Below are positions 45,379 to 53,864 of a DNA stretch of 64,000 bases, piece by piece. The DNA comes from Christiangramia sp. (GTDB lineage: Bacteria > Bacteroidota > Bacteroidia > Flavobacteriales > Flavobacteriaceae): NCBI RefSeq assembly GCF_029937855.1, contig NZ_JAPYPC010000001.1, positions 133,275 to 197,274 of the forward strand. Direction: 5' to 3'. Made by a program: the position numbers and the translations under genes. The notes below the pieces were generated by a model. It was given only the letters and a program-made list of their open reading frames with translations. It was not told the origin of the DNA and did not search any database. Numbering within the stretch: the first letter of the stretch is position 1; each line of letters starts with the position of its first letter.

Positions 45379-45993
45379 ATGTCATTTGAGTTACCAAAAT
45401 TAAAATATGCCTTTGATGCACTGGAACCACATATAGATGCTAAAACGATGGAAATCCACCATGGTAAACATCATGCAGGTTATACTAAAAAGCTAAATGC
45501 CGCCATAGAAGGAACAGATATGGAAGGGAAAAATATTGAGAATATTTTAAAAAATCTTGATATGTCTAATAAAGCCGTTCGAAACAACGGTGGCGGTTTT
45601 TATAATCACAATCTTTTTTGGGAAATTATGTCGCCAGATGGTGGCGGAAAACCGGAAGGCGAACTAGCTAGTGCAATAGAGTCGGCTTATGGTTCTTTTG
45701 AAGCCTTTAAAGAAGAATTTTCCAATGCAGCAGCGGGACAATTTGGTTCTGGATGGGCATGGCTTTGTGTACATGAAGGAGGAAAGGTAGAAGTTTGTTC
45801 TACTGCAAACCAGGATAATCCAATTATGCCTGAAGTAGGATGTGGAGGCACTCCAATCTTAGGTCTTGATGTTTGGGAACATGCTTATTATCTGAATTAT
45901 CAGAATAAGCGTCCAGAGTATATCGATGCATTTTTTAACGTAATTGATTGGAAAGAAGTTTCCAGTAGATATGCCAAGGCAAAAAGTAAATAA
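45379..45993 (+). CDS. sodA: Superoxide dismutase, Mn-type (or cambialistic)
   Basis: A 204-residue cytoplasmic Fe/Mn SOD. Metal ligands: His in [12 protein letters not shown], His in [11 protein letters not shown], Asp and His in [12 protein letters not shown]. The metal-tuning positions look manganese-like: Gly in NNGGGFYNH and Gln in [10 protein letters not shown], as in Mn-SOD, rather than the AAQ of Fe-SOD. Starts [18 protein letters not shown]. No signal peptide. Single-gene transcript with a -7 element at 45331-45338 and its own terminator. Confidence 0.95.
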   Translation: MSFELPKLKYAFDALEPHIDAKTMEIHHGKHHAGYTKKLNAAIEGTDMEGKNIENILKNLDMSNKAVRNNGGGFYNHNLFWEIMSPDGGGKPEGELASAIESAYGSFEAFKEEFSNAAAGQFGSGWAWLCVHEGGKVEVCSTANQDNPIMPEVGCGGTPILGLDVWEHAYYLNYQNKRPEYIDAFFNVIDWKEVSSRYAKAKSK

Positions 45994-46014
45994 TTAAGTA
46001 TATCATATAAATAG

Positions 46015-46042
46015 AAAAGGCCGCTATTAGCGGCCTTTTTTT
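46015..46042 (+). terminator. Terminator after sodA
   Basis: Stem AAAAGGCCGC/GCGGCCTTTT with a five-base loop TATTA and seven T. Confidence 0.9.
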
Positions 46043-46264
46043 ATTCTTCAGTATTAAAAATAATCAGGATTCTCGTTTGTAAATAAAATTTAAACTAATA
46101 ACCTGTTCCTGTATTCTACATCTGTCTGTACCGTAGAAATTTTTCTATCAGGATAAAAAATGATGCAGCTTGTTTCGCTAATGTATATTGAAAAGTAATA
46201 TAACTTGTCTTTGATTAAGTTATAGGGAATCGCTTTCAATTAATGCTTGCTCAGTTAATTCCAT

Positions 46265-46338
46265 AAAAAAAGGCGGAATAAATTCCACCTTTTTTTGCCC
46301 CAAATCTACCATGAACTTAACCTACTTATGCTATGGTA
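46265..46338 (-). ncRNA. Candidate small RNA, copy 1
   Basis: Read leftward from about 46338: CCATAGCATAAGTAGG, GTTAAGTTCATGGTAGATTTG, GGGGC, then AAAAAAAGG-TGGAAT-TTA-TTCCGCC and seven T, an intrinsic terminator. A TATATTTAC -7-like element (about 46341-46349) precedes it. The terminator stem has a G-U pair on this strand but a C-A mismatch on the other, in all three copies, favouring leftward RNA. Resemblance to the Flavo-1 RNA family is a hypothesis to check. A rightward 27-codon frame (46311-46394) overlaps it. Confidence 0.5.
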
Positions 46339-46485
46339 TAGTAAATATAAACCCAATTATTTTAAAAATTTCACTTTTTAGACCAAACGCATAGATATTA
46401 GTTAAAAAGCTGTTTTGAAGGAAATTGAGAATTTTTATCGATGATTTTATGATTTGAAGGAATATCCAGCTTGATTTAATTCCAT

Positions 46486-46561
46486 AAAAAAAGGCGGAAT
46501 TAAAATTCCACCTTTTTTTGCCCCAAATCTACCATGAACTTAACCTACTTATGCTATGGTA
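46486..46561 (-). ncRNA. Candidate small RNA, copy 2
   Basis: Second copy, identical to copy 1 from the TAnnTTTA element through GGGGC; the terminator differs only at the top of the stem and loop (GGAATT/AATTCC), so pairing is kept. It lies about 220 nt from copy 1. A rightward 24-codon frame (46534-46608) overlaps it. Confidence 0.5.
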
Positions 46562-46699
46562 TAGTAAATATAAACAGAATTATTTCTAGTGTCGGGCTTT
46601 TTAGATGAAGTACCTGAAAATTAGTTAAAGAGTTGAAAATTAAAAAATTGTAAAAAGAAGAAGTGGTTTTTTTCTACAAAATAATTGATGACTGAAAAT

Positions 46700-46772
46700 A
46701 AAAAAAGGCGGATCGAATCCACCTTTTTTTGCCCCAAATCTACCATGAACTTAACCTACTTATGTTATGGCC
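46700..46772 (-). ncRNA. Candidate small RNA, copy 3
   Basis: Third copy. The core is identical to copies 1-2 except C-to-T-type changes near its 5' end; the terminator stem is shorter (GGAT/ATCC) but paired. Upstream, leftward TTTG, N19, TACTTTAG gives a near-consensus promoter, the best of the three. It lies downstream of purF on the same strand and could also be made from its 3' end. A rightward 33-codon frame (46745-46846) overlaps it. Confidence 0.5.
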
Positions 46773-46849
46773 TCACTAAAGTAGATAGAATTATACTACA
46801 CCCAAAGAATATTAGACCAAATGCAATTATATTAGTTAAAAGGTAAATT

Positions 46850-48748
46850 TTAATAGGCTCTGTCCTTTTTTCCCTCGAAAAAGTTCATAAATGCCCGATT
46901 TACTACACGGTTTCCTCCCGCAGTGGGATAATCTCCTGTAAAGTACCAATCTCCAAGGTTCTTGGGACATGCTTTATGTAAATTATCTACAGATTGATAA
47001 ATGACTTTCACCTCGGCATTTACATCGGTATCGCAAAGAAGTTCTGAAATTTTATCAGAAATTTCCTCATCGGTGAATGGTTCATAGATTTCCTTAACAA
47101 AATTCTGAACTTCCTTATCATCAAGATCTACCTGCTCTTTGCATTTGTCATATACCTTTTCAACTATGTAATATTGGTTATTGTCCTTCAGCAATTCAAG
47201 GGCAGCTCTAAAAGCGACCAGGTCTTCTAATCTTGCCATGTCTATCCCATAACAATCTGGATACCTGATTTGAGGGGCAGAAGATACCACGATGATCTTT
47301 TTAGGTTTTAACCGGTCCATCATTTTAATGATACTCTTCTTCAGGGTTGTGCCCCTAACAATACTATCATCAATAATCACCAGATTATCTTCAGGCTTTA
47401 CAACTCCGTAAGTGACATCATAAACGTGGGCAACAAGATCGTCCCTGCTGCTATCTTCAGTAATAAAGGTTCTTAACTTTACATCTTTAATGGCAATTTT
47501 TTCAGTTCTGAGGCGATGGGAGAGTATTTCCTGAAGCCTGGCATCGGTCAGGGATTCTTTTTCCTGAAGAATTGCTTCATTCTTTTGTTTGTTCAACTCA
47601 TCCTGTGCCGCTTCCACCATTCCGTAGAATGAAGTTTCCGCAGTATTGGGAATAAAAGAAAAAACGGTTTTTAGCGTATCGTGGTTTATGGATTTTAGAA
47701 CTTCAGGCATCAATAGCCTACCCAGCATTTTTCGTTCTTCATAGATTTCTGCATCACTTCCCCTTGAAAAATAAATACGCTCAAAAGAACAGGCTTTTCT
47801 TTCTAAAGGTTCAATAATTTCCGTAATGGAAACATCTCCATTCTTTTTGGTAATAATGGCATTTCCCGGAGGTAATTCATGTACATCCTTAAAATCTACA
47901 TTAAATACGGTTTGAATTACCGGTCGTTCTGAAGCTACTACTACCACTTCATCATCCTTATAATAATATGCCGGCCTAATTCCCGCAGGATCGCGAAGAA
48001 CAAAGGAGTCTCCATGACCAATTAATCCTGCCATGGCATAACCGCCATCCCAGTTTTTGGATGATTTCTTCAGGATCTTGGCAACATTTAGTTTTTCTGC
48101 AATTATTGGTGAAGCTTCTACTTTAGAATAACCCTCTTTTTTAAGTTTTTTATATAGTTTTCGGACTTCAGAATCCAGAAAATGGCCAATCTTTTCCATT
48201 ACGGTGACCGTATCTGCCCTTTCTTTTGGATGCTGACCTAGTTCCACAAGATTATTAAAAAGCTTGTTTACATTGGTCATATTAAAGTTTCCGGCCACGA
48301 TCAGGTTACGGTGCATCCAGTTATTCTGCCTAAGAAAAGGATGAACGTTCTCTATACTATTCTTTCCGAAAGTTCCATATCTAACATGACCAAGGAATAC
48401 TTCGCCTAAATAGGGAATATATCTTTTCTGAAGGTCGGTATCATCAGCATATTCCGGGTTTGCCTGTATCTCCTCATTGATCCTTTGATTGATCTGGGCA
48501 AAAATATCCTGAATTGGTTGTGCCTGGTTAGAACGGACTCTGCTAATGTATCGCTCCCCGGGAATCGTATTGAGCTTGATGCTGGCAAAACCTGCACCGT
48601 CCTGGCCCCGGTTATGCTGTTTTTCCATCATCAGGTACATTTTATTCACACCATAAAATGCGGTCCCGTATTTTTTCTTGTAGTAATCAAGAGGTTTTAA
48701 AAGCCTAATATGCGCAATTCCGCATTCGTGTTTTAAAGCATCACTCAT
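46850..48748 (-). CDS. purF: Amidophosphoribosyltransferase-like protein, long Bacteroidota form
   Basis: A 632-residue class II glutamine amidotransferase plus phosphoribosyltransferase, related to PurF (first step of purine synthesis: PRPP and glutamine to phosphoribosylamine). The nucleophile is Cys9 in MSDALKHECGIAHI, exposed after removal of eight residues; QHNRGQDGAGFAS and the PRPP-binding loop NLVIIDDSIVRGTTLKKS are clear. It is about 130 residues longer than E. coli PurF (505). The phylum may carry a second, standard PurF, so this one could be a paralogue with another role. purN lies nearby. Confidence 0.82.
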   Translation of the reverse strand: MSDALKHECGIAHIRLLKPLDYYKKKYGTAFYGVNKMYLMMEKQHNRGQDGAGFASIKLNTIPGERYISRVRSNQAQPIQDIFAQINQRINEEIQANPEYADDTDLQKRYIPYLGEVFLGHVRYGTFGKNSIENVHPFLRQNNWMHRNLIVAGNFNMTNVNKLFNNLVELGQHPKERADTVTVMEKIGHFLDSEVRKLYKKLKKEGYSKVEASPIIAEKLNVAKILKKSSKNWDGGYAMAGLIGHGDSFVLRDPAGIRPAYYYKDDEVVVVASERPVIQTVFNVDFKDVHELPPGNAIITKKNGDVSITEIIEPLERKACSFERIYFSRGSDAEIYEERKMLGRLLMPEVLKSINHDTLKTVFSFIPNTAETSFYGMVEAAQDELNKQKNEAILQEKESLTDARLQEILSHRLRTEKIAIKDVKLRTFITEDSSRDDLVAHVYDVTYGVVKPEDNLVIIDDSIVRGTTLKKSIIKMMDRLKPKKIIVVSSAPQIRYPDCYGIDMARLEDLVAFRAALELLKDNNQYYIVEKVYDKCKEQVDLDDKEVQNFVKEIYEPFTDEEISDKISELLCDTDVNAEVKVIYQSVDNLHKACPKNLGDWYFTGDYPTAGGNRVVNRAFMNFFEGKKDRAY

Positions 48749-48786
48749 ATTGTAGTTTCCTTTAGGGATGTTGTTGTGTTGGTCAT

Positions 48787-48811
48787 AAAAAAAGCCCTGA
48801 AATTACAGGGC
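48787..48811 (-). terminator. Terminator after the PfkB-family kinase gene
   Basis: Read leftward: GCCCTG/CAGGGC stem with a six-base loop and seven T, between the kinase gene and purF. Confidence 0.85.
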
Positions 48812-48818
48812 GTTATAT

Positions 48819-49742
48819 TTAATCAAGCTGTGTTTCGAATTGCGTTAATTTCCTGAAAGTGCCCAGCCGTTTACTTACTTCTTTACCTGATAATGATTGC
48901 ATCCTTTCTGTTCCGAATTTTTCCACGCAAAAGGAAGCAAGATTAGAACCATATATAATGGCACTTTTCATATTCTCAAAGGAGGTATCTCCGGTTTTGG
49001 CGAGATAACCAATAAAACCACCGGCAAAGGTATCGCCGGCACCGGTAGGATCAAAGACTTCTTCCAGAGGTAAGGCCGGGGCAAAGAAAATCTGGTCTTC
49101 ATGAAAAAGTAAAGCTCCATGCTCACCTTTTTTGATCACTACATATTTAGGCCCCATTTTTTCTATCTTTCTTGCCGCTTTTACCAAGGAATATTCTCCG
49201 GAAAGTTGCCTCGCCTCCTCATCGTTGATGGTAATAACATCTACTTTGGCGATCACTTTCATTAAATCATCCATTGTATTGTCCATCCAGAAATTCATAG
49301 TATCTAAAACCACAAGTTTGGGATCCTTTACCTGTTCAAGTACACTTAACTGAACTAAGGGATGCAGGTTTCCCAGCATAACGAATTCAGCATCTTTATG
49401 CGATTCTGGAACCACAGGATTAAAATCTGCAAGTACATTCAGTTGAGTTTCCAGAGTATCCCTGGTATTTAGGTCATTATGATATTTACCACTCCAAAAG
49501 AAAGTTTTACCTCCTTCTACAATTTCTACTCCTTCAATATCAATTTTATTCTTTTTAAGAAGATTGAGGTATTCTTCAGGGAAATCTTCCCCAACAACCG
49601 ATACTACAGCGCTCTGTATATCAAAGTTAGCAGCAGAAAGGCCAATATAGGTGGCTGCCCCGCCTAAGATTTTATCAGTTTTTCCAAAAGGGGTTTCAAT
49701 GGCATCGAACGCAAGGGTTCCTACAATAAGTAATTTACTCAT
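48819..49742 (-). CDS. PfkB-family sugar/nucleoside kinase
   Basis: A 307-residue ribokinase-family kinase. It begins MSKLLIVGTLAFDAIETPFG, has the substrate glycine pair LGGAATYIGLSAANF, and the anion-hole/catalytic motif DPTGAGDTFAGGFIGY. The ATG at 49742 is preferred over 49787, which would add 15 residues unlike the family. Substrate unknown; proximity to purine genes suggests a nucleoside or ribose-type sugar. It follows rnhA by 74 nt. Confidence 0.85.
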   Translation of the reverse strand: MSKLLIVGTLAFDAIETPFGKTDKILGGAATYIGLSAANFDIQSAVVSVVGEDFPEEYLNLLKKNKIDIEGVEIVEGGKTFFWSGKYHNDLNTRDTLETQLNVLADFNPVVPESHKDAEFVMLGNLHPLVQLSVLEQVKDPKLVVLDTMNFWMDNTMDDLMKVIAKVDVITINDEEARQLSGEYSLVKAARKIEKMGPKYVVIKKGEHGALLFHEDQIFFAPALPLEEVFDPTGAGDTFAGGFIGYLAKTGDTSFENMKSAIIYGSNLASFCVEKFGTERMQSLSGKEVSKRLGTFRKLTQFETQLD

Positions 49743-49816
49743 AACGGGTTTTAAAATATCGCTGCAAATATACAGTTTGTTTTTCAAGGGATAAACCTCA
49801 AATTAGAGACAAAATG

Positions 49817-50281
49817 TTAAGCTTTATAACCAGTATCCTCCGGTAGGTTTTTCCCTTTGGAAGCCATTACGGCGAGTGTATCGCAACGTTCATTTTGTGG
49901 ATGATCGTTATGGCCCTTAATCCATTGAAGTTGTACCTGATGCTTTCTGAAAACTTTTAAAAAGGCTTTCCACAGGTCGGTGTTTTTTCTTTCAGCGAAA
50001 TTTTTCTTTTCCCAATTAAACACCCAGCCTTTATTTACAGCATCTGCCACATATTTAGAATCTGTAAAGACTTTTACGGGAGTTCCGGGTTTTTTAAGCT
50101 TGCTAAGGGCAACGATAACCGCCATTAATTCCATACGGTTGTTGGTAGTTAGCTTAAAACCCTGAGCAAATTCTTTTTTATAGGATTTGCCTAGCCATTC
50201 CATAACAATTCCAAAGCCTCCCGGTCCCGGGTTGCCTCTTGCTGCACCATCGGTGTAAATATGAACCTTTGGGGAAAACAT
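49817..50281 (-). CDS. rnhA: Ribonuclease HI
   Basis: Degrades RNA in RNA-DNA hybrids. Catalytic D-E-D-D set: Asp in HIYTDGAARGNPGPGG, Glu in NNRMELMAVI, Asp in VFTDSKYVADA, and the last Asp in NERCDTLAV; the active-site His is in WIKGHNDHPQN. Length 154 matches the family. Its ATG shares one base with the purN stop (TAATG), so the two are coupled. Confidence 0.95.
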   Translation of the reverse strand: MFSPKVHIYTDGAARGNPGPGGFGIVMEWLGKSYKKEFAQGFKLTTNNRMELMAVIVALSKLKKPGTPVKVFTDSKYVADAVNKGWVFNWEKKNFAERKNTDLWKAFLKVFRKHQVQLQWIKGHNDHPQNERCDTLAVMASKGKNLPEDTGYKA

Positions 50282-50877
50282 TAATTTCTTTCTTCTAATA
50301 GTTGCTGAATCACTTCAGGGAAATGTTTATACTCTAAATCATGTATTTTCTCCGCCAGACTTTCCGCGGTATCATTATCTTCTATTGGAGTCGTAGCCTG
50401 AAAAATAATGTTTCCTTCATCATATTTTTCATTCACATAATGTATGGTAATCCCGCTTTCCTTATCCTTTTTACCGATCACAGCTTCATGTACTTTAGAG
50501 CCATACATCCCTTTTCCACCGTATTTTGGTAAAAGGGCAGGGTGAATATTGATAATTCTATCAGGGAATTCTTTAATGATGTTCGCTGGCAATAACCAAA
50601 GAAACCCGGCAAGGACGATTAGGTCTGGATTTATGTCTTTAAGAATATTAAAAACATCATTAGTTTGATAAAAAGCTTCTTTATCAAACAACAGCGCTTT
50701 TACATTTAAGTCATGTGCCCTTTTCAAAGCTCCTGCAGATCTTCGGTTGGATAGAACTGCAGCAACTTCGATATTTTTGGTTTTTTGAAAGTATTTTATG
50801 ATATTTTCAGCATTGGTACCGGAACCTGAAGCAAAAATTACAATCTTTTTTGTGTCTGCACTTTCTTTATAACTCAA
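50281..50877 (-). CDS. purN: Phosphoribosylglycinamide formyltransferase
   Basis: Transfers formyl from 10-formyl-THF to GAR, third step of purine synthesis. Landmarks: IVIFASGSGTNAENIIKYF, the catalytic segment INIHPALLPKYGGKGMYG with Asn and His, and GITIHYVNEKYDEGNIIFQ with the Asp. Length 198. Coupled to rnhA by one-base overlap. Divergent from acpP. Confidence 0.95.
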   Translation of the reverse strand: MSYKESADTKKIVIFASGSGTNAENIIKYFQKTKNIEVAAVLSNRRSAGALKRAHDLNVKALLFDKEAFYQTNDVFNILKDINPDLIVLAGFLWLLPANIIKEFPDRIINIHPALLPKYGGKGMYGSKVHEAVIGKKDKESGITIHYVNEKYDEGNIIFQATTPIEDNDTAESLAEKIHDLEYKHFPEVIQQLLEERN

Positions 50878-50987
50878 AATAAGGCTGTTAACATTTATTA
50901 GGATGTAAAATTAATTGCTTTCAATGAATTTTATGTAAATTACCCTCACATTTTTAGAGGAAAAATCGGTTTTAAAATAAAGTTTTT

Positions 50988-50996
50988 TATTTTTGC
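50988..50996 (+). promoter_or_regulatory. -7 element of acpP
   Basis: TATTTTTGC matches TAnnTTTGC and lies 29 nt before the acpP ATG. No clear -33 TTTG is seen in the preceding A/T-rich stretch. Confidence 0.5.
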
Positions 50997-51024
50997 CACC
51001 TAATCAAAATTAAAATAAAAAATT

Positions 51025-51261
51025 ATGTCAGACATTGCATCAAGAGTAAAAGCTATTATCGTTGACAAATTAGGAGTTGACGAGAATGAAGTTGTAAACG
51101 AAGCCAGCTTCACCAACGACTTGGGTGCTGATTCACTAGACACAGTAGAATTGATCATGGAATTCGAAAAGGAATTTGACATCCAGATACCAGACGATCA
51201 GGCAGAGAATATTGCTACTGTAGGTCAGGCAATTTCATATATTGAAGACGCTAAAAAATAA
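51025..51261 (+). CDS. acpP: Acyl carrier protein
   Basis: A 78-residue carrier for fatty acid intermediates. The 4'-phosphopantetheine site is Ser37 in [16 protein letters not shown]. Highly acidic, four-helix family length. It is the first gene of acpP-fabF-rnc; fabF begins 13 nt after its stop. Confidence 0.97.
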   Translation: MSDIASRVKAIIVDKLGVDENEVVNEASFTNDLGADSLDTVELIMEFEKEFDIQIPDDQAENIATVGQAISYIEDAKK

Positions 51262-51274
51262 ATCAACACACCAT

Positions 51275-52528
51275 ATGGAGTTAAAGCGAGTAGTAGTTAC
51301 GGGCCTTGGTGCCTTAACCCCAATTGGTAACAATTTAGAGGAATATTGGGAGGGACTTGTAAGCGGTAAAAGTGGTAGCGCGCCTATCACTTATTTTGAT
51401 ACCGAAAAGTTCAAGACTAAATTCGCTTGCGAACTCAAAAACTTCAATCCTTTAGATCATTTTGATCGCAAGGAAGCAAGAAAACTTGATAGGTTTGCTC
51501 AGTACGCCATGGTTTCGGCAGATGAAGCCATTCAGGATTCAGGAATAGACCTAAACACTGTAGACAAGTTTCGCGTTGGCGTTATTTGGGGTGCAGGAAT
51601 AGGTGGTCTTGAAACTTTCCAGAATGAAGTTATCAATTTTGCGGAGGGGGATGGGTCTCCAAGATTCAATCCTTTCTTTATTCCGAAGATGATAGCAGAT
51701 ATTGCTCCTGGTAATATCTCTATCAAACACGGATTTATGGGTGCCAATTATACAACGGTATCGGCTTGTGCATCTTCAGCAAACGCGATGATAGATGCTT
51801 TAAACAATATTCGTTTAGGCCACAGTGATATCATTGTTTCCGGAGGGTCTGAAGCTGCAGTTACCATAGCAGGAATGGGTGGATTTAACGCAATGCATGC
51901 CCTTTCTACAAGGAACGACAGCCCAGAGACAGCATCAAGACCATTTGATGCAACCAGAGACGGGTTTGTGCTTGGTGAAGGTGGTGGTGCGCTTATATTA
52001 GAAGAGTATGAGCACGCTAAAGCCAGAGGAGCCAAAATCTATGCTGAAGTGATGGGTGGAGGATTGTCTTCTGATGCTTATCACATGACGGCTCCACATC
52101 CTGAAGGAGATGGGGTTGTGGCAGTAATGAAAAACTGTCTTAAAAATGCCGGACTACAACCGGAAGATGTTGATGCAATTAATACGCATGGAACTTCAAC
52201 ACCTCTTGGTGATGTTGCTGAACTTAAAGCAATCACAAAGGTTTTTGGAGAACATGCCAAAACAATGAACATCAACTCTACCAAATCTATGACCGGTCAT
52301 TTATTGGGAGCAGCAGGAGCGATTGAGGCCATAGCAGCAATCCTTTCTATGAAGCACGGAATTGTACCGCCAACCATTAATCATGAGCATAACGATGAGA
52401 ACATTGATCCTGAATTAAACCTTACGTTAAATAAGGCTCAGAAGAGAGATGTAAAAGTCGTTATGAGCAATACATTTGGCTTTGGAGGTCATAATGCCTG
52501 TGTGGTGTTTAAAAAACTTGACGAATAA
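51275..52528 (+). CDS. fabF: 3-oxoacyl-ACP synthase II
   Basis: Elongating condensing enzyme (417 residues). Start ELKRVVVTGLGALTPIGNN; nucleophile in TVSACASSANAMIDA; the two catalytic His in NTHGTSTPLGD and MTGHLLGAAGA; C-terminal NTFGFGGHNACVVF. I use the ATG at 51275; an in-frame ATG at 51242 lies inside acpP and adds 11 residues foreign to the family. Same order acpP-fabF-rnc is common in bacteria. Confidence 0.96.
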   Translation: MELKRVVVTGLGALTPIGNNLEEYWEGLVSGKSGSAPITYFDTEKFKTKFACELKNFNPLDHFDRKEARKLDRFAQYAMVSADEAIQDSGIDLNTVDKFRVGVIWGAGIGGLETFQNEVINFAEGDGSPRFNPFFIPKMIADIAPGNISIKHGFMGANYTTVSACASSANAMIDALNNIRLGHSDIIVSGGSEAAVTIAGMGGFNAMHALSTRNDSPETASRPFDATRDGFVLGEGGGALILEEYEHAKARGAKIYAEVMGGGLSSDAYHMTAPHPEGDGVVAVMKNCLKNAGLQPEDVDAINTHGTSTPLGDVAELKAITKVFGEHAKTMNINSTKSMTGHLLGAAGAIEAIAAILSMKHGIVPPTINHEHNDENIDPELNLTLNKAQKRDVKVVMSNTFGFGGHNACVVFKKLDE

Positions 52529-52531
52529 ACA

Positions 52532-53263
52532 ATGAGCGTTATTCGTAACATATTAAATTCCCGTTCTTCTCAAGGCGGGAATTTTTTTAATATTCTTACT
52601 CAAATCCTCGGCTTCAAACCCAAATCTATTTTACCCTATAAAAAAGCTTTTACCCATCGATCTTTAAATCGAAAGGATGAAGAGGGAAACGCGATAAATT
52701 TTGAACGTTTGGAGTTTCTTGGTGACGCCATGTTAAGCGCCGTGGTGGCCTCTCACCTGTTTAAAGCCGTTCCTGGCGGGAATGAGGGCTATCTCACCAA
52801 AATGAGGTCTAAAGTGGTTAGTAGAAAGCATTTGAATGAACTGGGGAAAGATCTGGGTCTTATTTCACATGTACAAACCAATATACCCAAAGACCAGTTC
52901 GGGGTTAATATCCATGGTAATTTATTTGAAGCACTTGTAGGAGCAATCTATTTAGACCGAGGTTACAAATACTGCAAAAGGTTCATCTACGAAAGAGTCA
53001 TAGATCCTTATGTAGATATTGAACAGCTGGAAGGTAAAGTAATAAGTTATAAAAGTCTTGTTATTGAATGGTGCCAGAAGGAAAAGAAGGAATTTGATTT
53101 TAATGTTTACGAGGATACCGGAAATGATGAGCTTAAACATTTCGCTGTAAAATTGCGTATAAATGGCCGGGTGGTGGCTAAGGCCCGAGCAACTTCAAAA
53201 AAGAAAGCTGAAGAAAAAGCCTCAAAAAGAGCTTATTACGCCCTTCAAAACAAAATGGATTAA
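52532..53263 (+). CDS. rnc: Ribonuclease III
   Basis: Double-strand-specific RNase (243 residues). Signature ERLEFLGDAMLSAVVASHLF carries the metal-binding acids; second acid pair in NLFEALVGAIYLDRG. A C-terminal double-stranded-RNA-binding domain ends with ARATSKKKAEEKASKRAYYAL. It begins 3 nt after the fabF stop. The N terminus has an extra 25 residues before the RNase domain. Confidence 0.95.
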   Translation: MSVIRNILNSRSSQGGNFFNILTQILGFKPKSILPYKKAFTHRSLNRKDEEGNAINFERLEFLGDAMLSAVVASHLFKAVPGGNEGYLTKMRSKVVSRKHLNELGKDLGLISHVQTNIPKDQFGVNIHGNLFEALVGAIYLDRGYKYCKRFIYERVIDPYVDIEQLEGKVISYKSLVIEWCQKEKKEFDFNVYEDTGNDELKHFAVKLRINGRVVAKARATSKKKAEEKASKRAYYALQNKMD

Positions 53264-53378
53264 TTTTTTAAGGATTCTTTGAAAACTAAAACGTTTTCGT
53301 AAATAATTGCTGATTTTTAGGGCTAATTATCTTCAATTTGTTAATCATATAGTATCTTTAACCTTAAAGTAAAAGTTT

Positions 53379-53864
53379 ATGCAATCGCATAAAGTTCTTC
53401 TGGAAGTTGAAGATGAACATTTTAATTTAATCGCCATTTATTCCTCACTCGAGGGATATAAAATGGCGTATTTTTTAAATAAATATCTTAAAATCAGGCT
53501 CGAAAGGGAGCGAAAAGATGTTGATTTTAATCATACTGAATATGATGCCTTATATGCATTGTTTTCGCACAAAGACTCGAATTATTATTACAGTTTAGAG
53601 CTTGTGGCAAATAAATTCAAGGGAGAGCCAAAAAAGATCCTTAGTTCAGGATCGCTTTTTAAAGAAGAAGAACTAAGTCCTCAGGAAGTGCATTTGATTC
53701 CTGAATATAATCAAGTTGATTTTTTCCTTAAAATAGGGGAAGAGATACTTCCGAAAGAATTTAACAGGATCCTGCAGACCATAGGGCATATACCCGGAGT
53801 ACAGGCTGCATACGCGATTGACATAGAAAATTTAAAATCCAAACAAAACCTAATATTCGAATAA
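53379..53864 (+). CDS. IPExxxVDY family protein
   Basis: A 161-residue protein of a Bacteroidota-specific family named for its motif, here IPEYNQVDF (last Tyr is Phe) at about residues 110-118. No signal peptide or membrane helix. Function unknown. Its stop shares one base with the pyk start (TAATG), so it is coupled with pyruvate kinase; that link may point to a role in pyruvate kinase expression or activity, but this is speculation. Confidence 0.85.
   Translation: MQSHKVLLEVEDEHFNLIAIYSSLEGYKMAYFLNKYLKIRLERERKDVDFNHTEYDALYALFSHKDSNYYYSLELVANKFKGEPKKILSSGSLFKEEELSPQEVHLIPEYNQVDFFLKIGEEILPKEFNRILQTIGHIPGVQAAYAIDIENLKSKQNLIFE

Larger units (their letters stand above)
46255..46843. repeat. Triplicated ~150-bp intergenic unit
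   Basis: Three direct copies (46255-46410, 46476-46630, 46698-46843) fill most of the 856-base gap between sodA and purF. Each unit holds a hairpin with A7/T7 flanks, a 40-base identical core starting at the T-tract (TTTTTTTGCCCCAAATCTAC), a diverged part, and ends with TTAGTTAAA. Copies 1 and 3 align without gaps over the 55 bases after the core. Besides the small RNA candidates, nothing else is seen here. Confidence 0.85.

Noticed and set aside
46255-46843. Triplicated repeats as a CRISPR array
   Set aside because: Only three units, each about 150 bp with a terminator-type hairpin and variable spacing, no short uniform repeats and spacers, and no cas genes.
51242-51274. Longer N terminus for FabF
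   Set aside because: It overlaps acpP and adds residues absent from the family; ATG at 51275 gives the standard start.
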